The notes under the pieces are model-generated. The model was not told the origin of the DNA. It saw only the letters and a list, made by a program, of their open reading frames with translations, and made no database searches. Both the position numbers and the translations under genes were made by a program. This document shows positions 57,165 through 64,000 of a stretch of DNA of 64,000 nucleotides, piece after piece (the first letter of the stretch is position 1; each line of letters opens with the position of its first letter). Origin of the DNA: Theileria orientalis strain Shintoku (taxonomy: Eukaryota; Apicomplexa; Aconoidasida; Piroplasmida; Theileriidae); assembly GCF_000740895.1 (NCBI RefSeq), contig NC_025260.1, positions 372,001-436,000 on the forward strand, read 5' to 3'.

Positions 57165-60100
57165 ATGGAAAATGAGCACTCAAAATACTTTGAGACCACA
57201 CATCGGGAAGAAGAATTTAATTTGGATATGAATGATTCCAGCAATCCTGATCTGCCTGAGCCCAAAGATACGGAATCTGCAGAAAATATTGATTTTCCAG
57301 AGCTATCCGTCGACACGATTTCCTCAGAGGATTTTAAAAACCCAGCGCTTGATAAAACGAACGCTTGCTACACAATAGAGTCCCCAATAAGACTGAACAC
57401 CAATGAAAAGAAACCTTCCGGATTCTCATCGCTCAAAAGGGAAACTTTTGACAATAACTTCAAGGACCTTCACAAATTGAAGCGCAAGCATGAACTGTTG
57501 GCCCTGTCAAAGAGGTACCTGTACAGCAAGCTCTACACACCGAAGCTCGAGGCGCTGCAAAGGCTGGTCGAGCCCGGAAAGTACCTGGTGCAGAGCATGC
57601 AGGAAAATAAACAAAACACCGTCTTGAGCACGACTTTTAGGAATCCAAGCATTAACTCGTCGACGAGGCTGGATGAGGGGAACGGAGAGTCGCTGACGAA
57701 GCCGGAGGACCTGGACACGTCGTGCACGTACGACTATAAGTCGGATGTCGGATACATCAACGCGAACAGGAGATTCGCGCCACACCTGAGCTCGAACTTT
57801 GAGTTCCTGGACCTGGACAAGATCGAAAACGAGTTCGGAGACTTTTCGTTCTGCGACACGGACACGTCAAACAAGCTGGTGGAGGACTCGTTTAAAACTG
57901 AATCTTACGGAGAGGGGACGGAAACGAGAGAGGAATACAACAACGTGGAAAAGTACGAAAAGCTAATATACAGATACAAGAGTAAGCTGGAGGAGTCGAA
58001 AGCAGAGGCTCCCAGCGTGGTGACGCTTAAGTCGACAGCAGAGTACGTAAACGGCCGGAAGAAAAAAAGAGTGCAAATACCAGACAACGCATATAAATTG
58101 GCAGACGCATCAGAAGGGAAGGGAGACAAGTCGCACAAGATCATCCTGAAGCTGGTGGAGCTGGAGTCGGGAGAAACGGATCAACAGTCGAAGAACCTGT
58201 TGGAGTTGATTGAGGACAGGCTGGAGCGGATAGCGAAGTCGACGGAGTTATACGGAGACAAAGTACTAAACCAGGAGAGCATCATAGACCAGTTGGAGGC
58301 GCTGAAGCCACCCTCGATGCCGAGGCAGCACTTTTTGTTTCTGTGCATGAAGCCGCTGGGAATGAGCTACTCCGAGTACTTCAAAGCATTCGAGGAAAGT
58401 AACTTCGGAGACTTCCTGGACAAGCTGAACAGCTTCAACCTCTTGAACATCAACGCGATGGGCTGCGTGCTGGACGCGGAGTACGAAATACTGAAGGAGT
58501 TCAACAGGCTGGGAAGAATACACCAGAAGCTGATCAACGAAGATCTGATATACACGAAGATCCTGAGCAGGATGCAGGACAACTTCATGGCGCAGGCGGA
58601 GGACCTGCTGAAGACGACGAGGCAGGACCTGAGGCTGGAGGTGGGCTACTCGCACCTGCGCTGGGGAAGGATCAAAAACGTGCTCACGTGGAAGCCGGGA
58701 GATCCCATACTGAGGGAAAAGGGCTTCGCGCAGGACATGGCCTCGAGCACGAAGATGAAGACGCTGCAGAGGATGGAGCAGGCCTTCGGGCACAGCTCGC
58801 AGTCGCCGTACTCGCCGAGTAAGCAGCTGGCGGCAAACGAGGCGCACTACATCTACTACATTAAGACGCTCCAGGACCTGGAGGAGAAGGAGCAGGAAGT
58901 GTCGCAGCTGCAGGTCTCAAGAGATAGGATGCAGACGCTGTCGGAGTTTTCGGTAAGAGTAGTAGTATTTGATGCTAAATACATGGGCCTTTATAAGTTA
59001 CGAGTTAACAAATGATTGGCAGGTCTTTGGGCCATACCTGAAGCCGGAGAATTCGCTCCCCTGGAAGTGCATAGGACTCTCGTGTACGTCGGTGGTCTGG
59101 AAGGTGATTTTAAATAGTAAAAAATAAAATTAATAGATGTACAACACGGTGGAGTGCATACCAATAGTGTACAAGTTTAGAACGCTGAAGGACGTTGGCG
59201 CAGATGGGTTGGAAAAGTTGGAGACGTGCTATAAAAGAGCGCTGGCAAAGATACGCGAGTTGAACTTGAAGCTGCCGAAACGAGTTAGTTTGATAAAACA
59301 CAAGTGTTCTCAGAGCCAAATTTACTTTTCAACCTCAGTGCAAGTGCATAGCAAGTGCGTAGTTGAGCAGATGCAGTTTATAAAGCGTAAGTGAGTCTTG
59401 AATGACGAGTTGCAGACGTGCCCTTCTCAATATTGCTGGAAAAGTCGACACAATTTAACTCAGCAGAAAGGTACGCGCAGACGCAGGTGGTTGTGAGGGA
59501 GGTGGTGAGGATGGTGAGCCACCTGAAGGGCCTGAACTTCATACTCCCGCTCAAGTCGAGCAGAATCTACTTTAACAACGGAGGAGTCATCCTGTCGGCA
59601 GGAGTCCCAATGGTTAGTTTGGAAGGAAGATAAATCAATTGTAGTCCATTTTGGGAGATGAAGGAGCGAAGATGCTGAAAAGGCACTCAGTGCAGACAAT
59701 AGCAACACTGCTCTGGGGAAAGAATATAGATTGGTAAGCACGGTGGCTACGCGCTGCCTGAGCAGTTCTCACGAATTTCCAGGTACCTGCCGCCCGAGGC
59801 AAACGGAAACCCGTCTTTCACGCGAGATCCACTGCAGGTCTCGAAAGCGCACACGTGGATGATCGGGAAGATACTCTACGAGTCGATTTGGGTGTCCACA
59901 GTCAATAAAAATGAACTCGACTACTCGAGGATTGAGGTGTGCGAACACGAGGACATACGGGAGTTCATGAAGATTTGCCTGGAAAGGGACGCGAACAGGA
60001 GGCCGCCAGTGGAAGAGATACTGAGCTTCCCGTACCTGAAGAACGTCAAGCTGAACTACGGTAAGTCGGCGCGTTAATGAGTGCCCTAGGAACGTTCGTG

Positions 60101-60353
60101 CCGATGGACGTGCCCAAGGTCAGGTGCGCAGTGGAGTTCCTGGGCGACATCGAGACGATCGTTCAGAACAAGATGAGGAAGACGGAGAAGGGAGTCGCGG
60201 ACTACGAGCAGTACGACGACAGCGAACTCAAGTTCTGCGAAAGCAACGGTAGGTGCCCGCGTGGCAGACGAATAACCCTTTTCAGACGAAAACCTGGGAC
60301 TGCTGAACAACAACGATAAGTACTCTTACCATCGCAGCGTATCAAACTTTTAA
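57165..60353 (+). CDS. Long protein with C-terminal pseudokinase-like domain
   Basis: Eight exons (57165-58952, 59023-59103, 59137-59386, 59416-59612, 59645-59733, 59783-60060, 60090-60248, 60286-60353) give about 969 residues. The N-terminal ~600 residues are acidic, then helical and coiled coil (YIKTLQDLEEKEQEVSQLQ), without a known domain. The last third follows a protein kinase C-lobe: GLNFILPLKSSRIYFNNGG in the place of HRDLKPxN, VILSAG for the DFG strand, then FMKICLERDANRRPPVEEIL as subdomain XI. The catalytic Asp, the Asn and the Mg-binding Asp are all missing, and no Gly loop was found. A non-catalytic scaffold is most likely. If the donor at 60061 is not used, the protein stops at 60077. 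Confidence 0.65.
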
Positions 60354-60510
60354 ATCTACCTTTTGAAAAATACACGGTACATTATGTGTATGTGATGTGG
60401 TGGCGCAAATCATTATTATTTTGTACCATAGTTACACATTTTGGTTTAAACAGAACCAAATTTAATATTAAGTTTGCCCGAGTCCTGGAACTAAAAAGGA
60501 CAATGCAGAG

Positions 60511-63500
60511 ATGGTTATTTTTACCAACACCACTGTCCTCAGATGGATGGAAGACTCGAAGATCGTTTCAGTGTCTTGGTGCCACGGAAGATTGTTCATC
60601 GGCACTAGTCTGGGACAAATATGCTCGTTCAAGTCTCCTTCCATAAATGTAAGTTTCGTTAAAGCAGTTTATTCGTATTCATTCACCACACTAATGGAAA
60701 TCCGCAGAGTCCCGTGGACGTCGATGAAAAGTCGAAGATTACGGTTTCAAAGAAGCCGATCGTGCAGATAAGTTCCCTGGAGCCGCGAGAGGAGGTGCTG
60801 GCGCTGGACTCGGAGGGGGATTTGTACATAGTCAACATACTCTTTAAGACGAAGCCGGTGGTGCTGTGCAGAAGGGTCTGCTCCTTCACGAGGCAGGCTA
60901 TCGAGTCGTACGAAGACGTGAGGAACGCGGACAGAATACTGCCAATAACATACATGGCGAACATCTGCGTGGGCCTGAAGCAGAAGATACAGATATACTC
61001 GGCGATCGGAGAGAACATAGTGCACCAAAGGGAGATCGCAATACCAGACCTGGCGCTGAGCATATGCTGGCTTAACAACATGATTGTGGTCGGCTCCCCG
61101 ACGGCATACTCGATGCTGAACGCGGAGGGGACGGTGTACACGGAGCTCTGCAGAAACGACGTCGGAGTGGACAAGAGGGCGTACCAGGAGAAGGGGCCCG
61201 GGAACATTATAACGTGCACGTGCGTCGACGACGACGTGATGGTGGTCTGCGACAACATCGGAGTCTTCTATAACGTGGAGACGATGAACCTGTCGAAGAA
61301 GAACACGATACAGTGGAGTGGCACGCTGGAGTCGCTGGGCTCGTGCCCACCCTTCATCGTTGGCCTGACGTCGAAGAAGAAGCTGGAAATACACGGAATC
61401 AGAGACCAGACGCTGTACAAGACGCTGGACCTGACGACATCGGCGATAACGTGCTTCATGCCGGACAAGTGCAGCTTCCTGTGCGCGACCTCGTCAGTGG
61501 TCACTGCGGTCCAGCCCTCGAGTTACTGCGACAACATATCGAACTTTCTGGAAAACGACAAGATCACGGAGGCGCTGCAGCTGGTGAGCCTGTACTTCTC
61601 CGAAAGTGATCCGCGGAGGAGGTCGGAGGTGAGCACATGCCACACGATCGCAGGCTGGATATACTTCGCAAAGCTTAACTTCCCGTGCGCGTTCCTGCAC
61701 TTCTCGTTCGGGAAGGTGGACATTGTGTACCTGCTGTCCTTCTGGGAGGAGTACTACCGGCTGGAGACGCCCGAGTCGTACCAGTTGAATAGAGAAGTCC
61801 CGCAGTTCCTGCTGCACCTGATACCGAAGAACGGGACCATAAACAAGTTCATCGAAAGCTCGCTCAACGACCCGCAGTTTGTGAAGTTTAACCAGGTGCA
61901 CATGAGTAAGAAGGAGCTGATAGAGATGGCGAACGGGTCGTTCGCGCTCTTCCTGTCTAAGAATTTTAACACGCACGAGATGTACACCTCGGAGCACGAG
62001 GATACAATGTCGGACTTCCACAAGAGGCTGGCAACATCGATAGAAACCATAACCTTTTTGCTCTTATCGGAGTGCGACGACTCTAGATACAACCTGATAC
62101 TGAGGAAGGACAGGACGAACTCGTACATCGACGTTGACGCAACGAAGAATCACCTGATTGACATGAACAAGAGTGACCTGTACGCGAAGCTGCTGATCAG
62201 GGACGGGAGGCTTATGGAGGCGATGGGAGTGCTCTCTGATCTGGTGGCCTCGCAAAGCGTGCACTCATATCACCACGAGGAGAGTGGCACAAATTCGCCG
62301 TGCGAAGAGTTGGCGCTATGCATTAATACGATACTGGACTCACTGGGCAAAAGTGAAAATTCAGGTACATTAGCACAAGGATATTTAGTTAGCTGTGTAA
62401 TTGAGTGAATATTTAGCTAGTGACATTCGGTAGGTAGACTGTTGACTGCATTCCTATAACTTATGATTAGAATCCACAACCAGCTTCACCACTGAGGAGA
62501 TAAAGCAGATGTTACACACGTATCTGCCCCTCCTATTTGAAAGCTCGGCGACGTCAGGTAGGCAAACAGGTTGGAGCAAATGGATTTTTAGCATTGCATG
62601 TGCTGACGAAGAACCACTCAACACTGCCGCTCACATCGGATGAGATTTTAAGTATGATTAATGAGCAGACGAAGAAGGTATTTGACGCGACTATGCATAA
62701 TGAATGTAGACATCGCACGGACACTTGGGAATGCAGCAGCTGCAAATCAAGTACCTGGAGGACCTGGTCTTGAAGAATAAGTCGGGAGGAGTGCACGAGA
62801 ACACACTGCTGGCGAAATACTACATAGATTCACGTAAGAGTTGGCTCGAGGCATAGCATGTTTAGTTTCGAACGACAACTTTAACATTGACAGTAAACAG
62901 GGCCCCGAGAGAAAAAATGAGGTTAAACGGACGCTTTTTCAACTGCTGGAGGGCAACTACACGTTCGACTTCTCAAAGTTGGACGACATGATCAGGGACC
63001 TGGACATCCAGGAGGCCAAGATCATCCTGTACGCAAAGTTGGGGAAGCATCACCAGGCGCTCGAGACGATATACACGAAGTGGAACAGCGACCGCGTAAA
63101 GCTCTGTGAAGCCTACTGCCTGTGCTTTGGGGACGTGGCGGAGCAGATGAACAAGGACAACCCGTACAAGAGGCTGTTCACGAACTACGCGCACTGGATT
63201 CGGAAGGCGGAGCAGTGGCCCCTGGAACGGCCGAACGCCTACCTGGTCGACAAACAGTCTGAAACTTCGATAGATAAGCTGGTAATGCAGCTGCTGAAGA
63301 TTATCGTGTCTCACAGAAACGACGTGCCTGACAACGGGGCGGTCGCAAAGCACATCCTCTCCAAGTACATACACTTCTGCGGCCACAACTCGGCGCTGAA
63401 CGGCATCAGCATACTCGAGGTGATCCCGGGAGACTGGAACTTTAACCAGTTCGCGGACCTGTTCAACCACCTGCAGCTGCGACTGCTCCACGAGCAGAGG

Positions 63501-63755
63501 ACGAAGTCGATAAAGAGGGGGCTCGCGAGGTCGCTGCACCTGAAGACGTCCCTGTCGCTCTACAAGCTCACGTCGCTCCCGCCGGTGAAGATAGATACCA
63601 GCACCCTGTGTATGGTGTGCTCGGAGCCGATTAAGATCGGAACGAGCATAGCAATCAAGGTTCCTCAGCAGCGAGAGGGCTCGGAGCAGGCGGGCTACGC
63701 GAAACAGCCGTTTGTAGTCCACGAATACTGCATCAAAAAGGGCCACATGTCATAG
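60511..63755 (+). CDS. VPS39/VPS3-type CNH and vacuolar-sorting protein
   Basis: Six exons (60511-60648, 60708-62364, 62471-62557, 62592-62677, 62710-62833, 62866-63755) give 993 residues. The first ~300 residues read as a CNH propeller (WCHGRLFIGTSLGQICSF, DNIGVFYNVETM). A helical solenoid follows, with KIILYAKLGKHHQALETIY, the signature of the VPS39 clathrin-repeat region. The C-terminus, LCMVCSEPIKIGTSIAIKVP and VVHEYCIKKG, is the short zinc-finger-like end of VPS39 (TRAP1 family). These proteins link Rab7 or Rab5 to HOPS or CORVET and, in Apicomplexa, serve traffic to secretory organelles. HOPS or CORVET membership cannot be decided here. An upstream exon may be missing, as the propeller starts abruptly. 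Confidence 0.85.
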
Positions 63756-64000
63756 CCTCCAAAGTACTCCTATCGCAAGCGTTATGGCATTTAGGGCCGT
63801 AAAGAGCAGATGAAACGACTCACTTTAGCCTTATATACATTAATTAATTAGATTAGAGCAATGCTTCGCGGTCTAAATTAAAATGTGTAAAATAATTAAG
63901 CGTATTAGAGTAGGTCAAGGTACTCTAGTCGTGCAAGTGCCCACGGGGCTTAGCTGTAATTTTAAATTCAGAATCACGTGATTAATATTGCTCAGTTCTC

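Noticed and set aside
60747..61394. Long minus-strand frame of 215 codons
   Set aside because: It is antisense to the VPS39-type coding region, with a composition that mirrors its GC-rich third positions.
51..63990. tRNA, rRNA, CRISPR and transposon signals
   Set aside because: No cloverleaf with a T-loop, no direct-repeat array with spacers and no transposase or LTR was found by reading both strands; a covariance-model scan could still find small RNAs.
1..64000. Bacterial operon or horizontally acquired island, suggested by the ATGA overlap and dense tandem genes
   Set aside because: Nearly all genes have spliceosomal introns and eukaryotic orthologues; no ribosome binding sites or bacterial gene order were seen.

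Overview
The window is nuclear DNA of an apicomplexan piroplasm, most probably a Theileria. The grounds are a FAINT-type (DUF529) protein at the left edge, very compact genes split by many tiny GT-AG introns (mostly 25-80 nt), two proteins with an N-terminal signal segment followed by a transit-like stretch (apicoplast-type targeting), and typical alveolate versions of housekeeping proteins. The species cannot be fixed from the sequence alone. All gene models were assembled by hand: exons were joined where GT-AG borders, reading phase and protein-family similarity agreed. In the spliced genes the exon lengths add up to whole codons.

Layout, left to right. 1-7.1 kb: 3' part of a FAINT protein, mitochondrial uS11, a UTP12-domain protein, the seven-exon GID8/TWA1 gene and UTP11. 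7.3-14.9 kb, minus strand: a 107-aa tRNA-splicing endonuclease subunit, MSH6 and SRP72. 15-25.5 kb: proteasome beta-4, prohibitin-2, a metallo-beta-lactamase-fold protein that has lost its metal ligands, Cpn10, a membrane-anchored cyclophilin, IscU, POP5, 6-phosphogluconate dehydrogenase and an ARP4-type actin-related protein. 26-34.9 kb: a signal-peptide protein of unknown function, a secreted basic/acidic protein, ALG14, an EngB GTPase, a small charged protein, eL13 and uS9. 35-44.9 kb: ATP synthase gamma, SMU1, NDC80, a membrane protein, SDHAF4 and a MED18-like protein. 45.7-64 kb: a bromodomain/NET protein, SDHB, METTL13, a DEAD-box helicase, a GGQ release-factor-like protein, BCP1/BCCIP, a long pseudokinase-like protein and a VPS39/VPS3-type protein.

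By function the genes fall into mitochondrial supply (uS11m, PHB2, Cpn10, IscU, ATP synthase gamma, SDHB, SDHAF4, EngB, possibly the cyclophilin and the GGQ protein), RNA and ribosome production (UTP12-domain protein, UTP11, POP5, tRNA endonuclease, SMU1, BCP1, eL13, uS9, METTL13), secretion and glycosylation (SRP72, ALG14, VPS39), and chromosome or chromatin work (MSH6, NDC80, ARP4, bromodomain protein, MED18-like). No tRNA, rRNA, transposon, CRISPR array or prokaryote-type operon was seen. The most unusual items are the metal-less lactamase-fold protein, the miniature tRNA endonuclease, the secreted protein with several NLS-like basic clusters, the pseudokinase-like gene, and three places where neighbouring coding regions overlap or almost touch.
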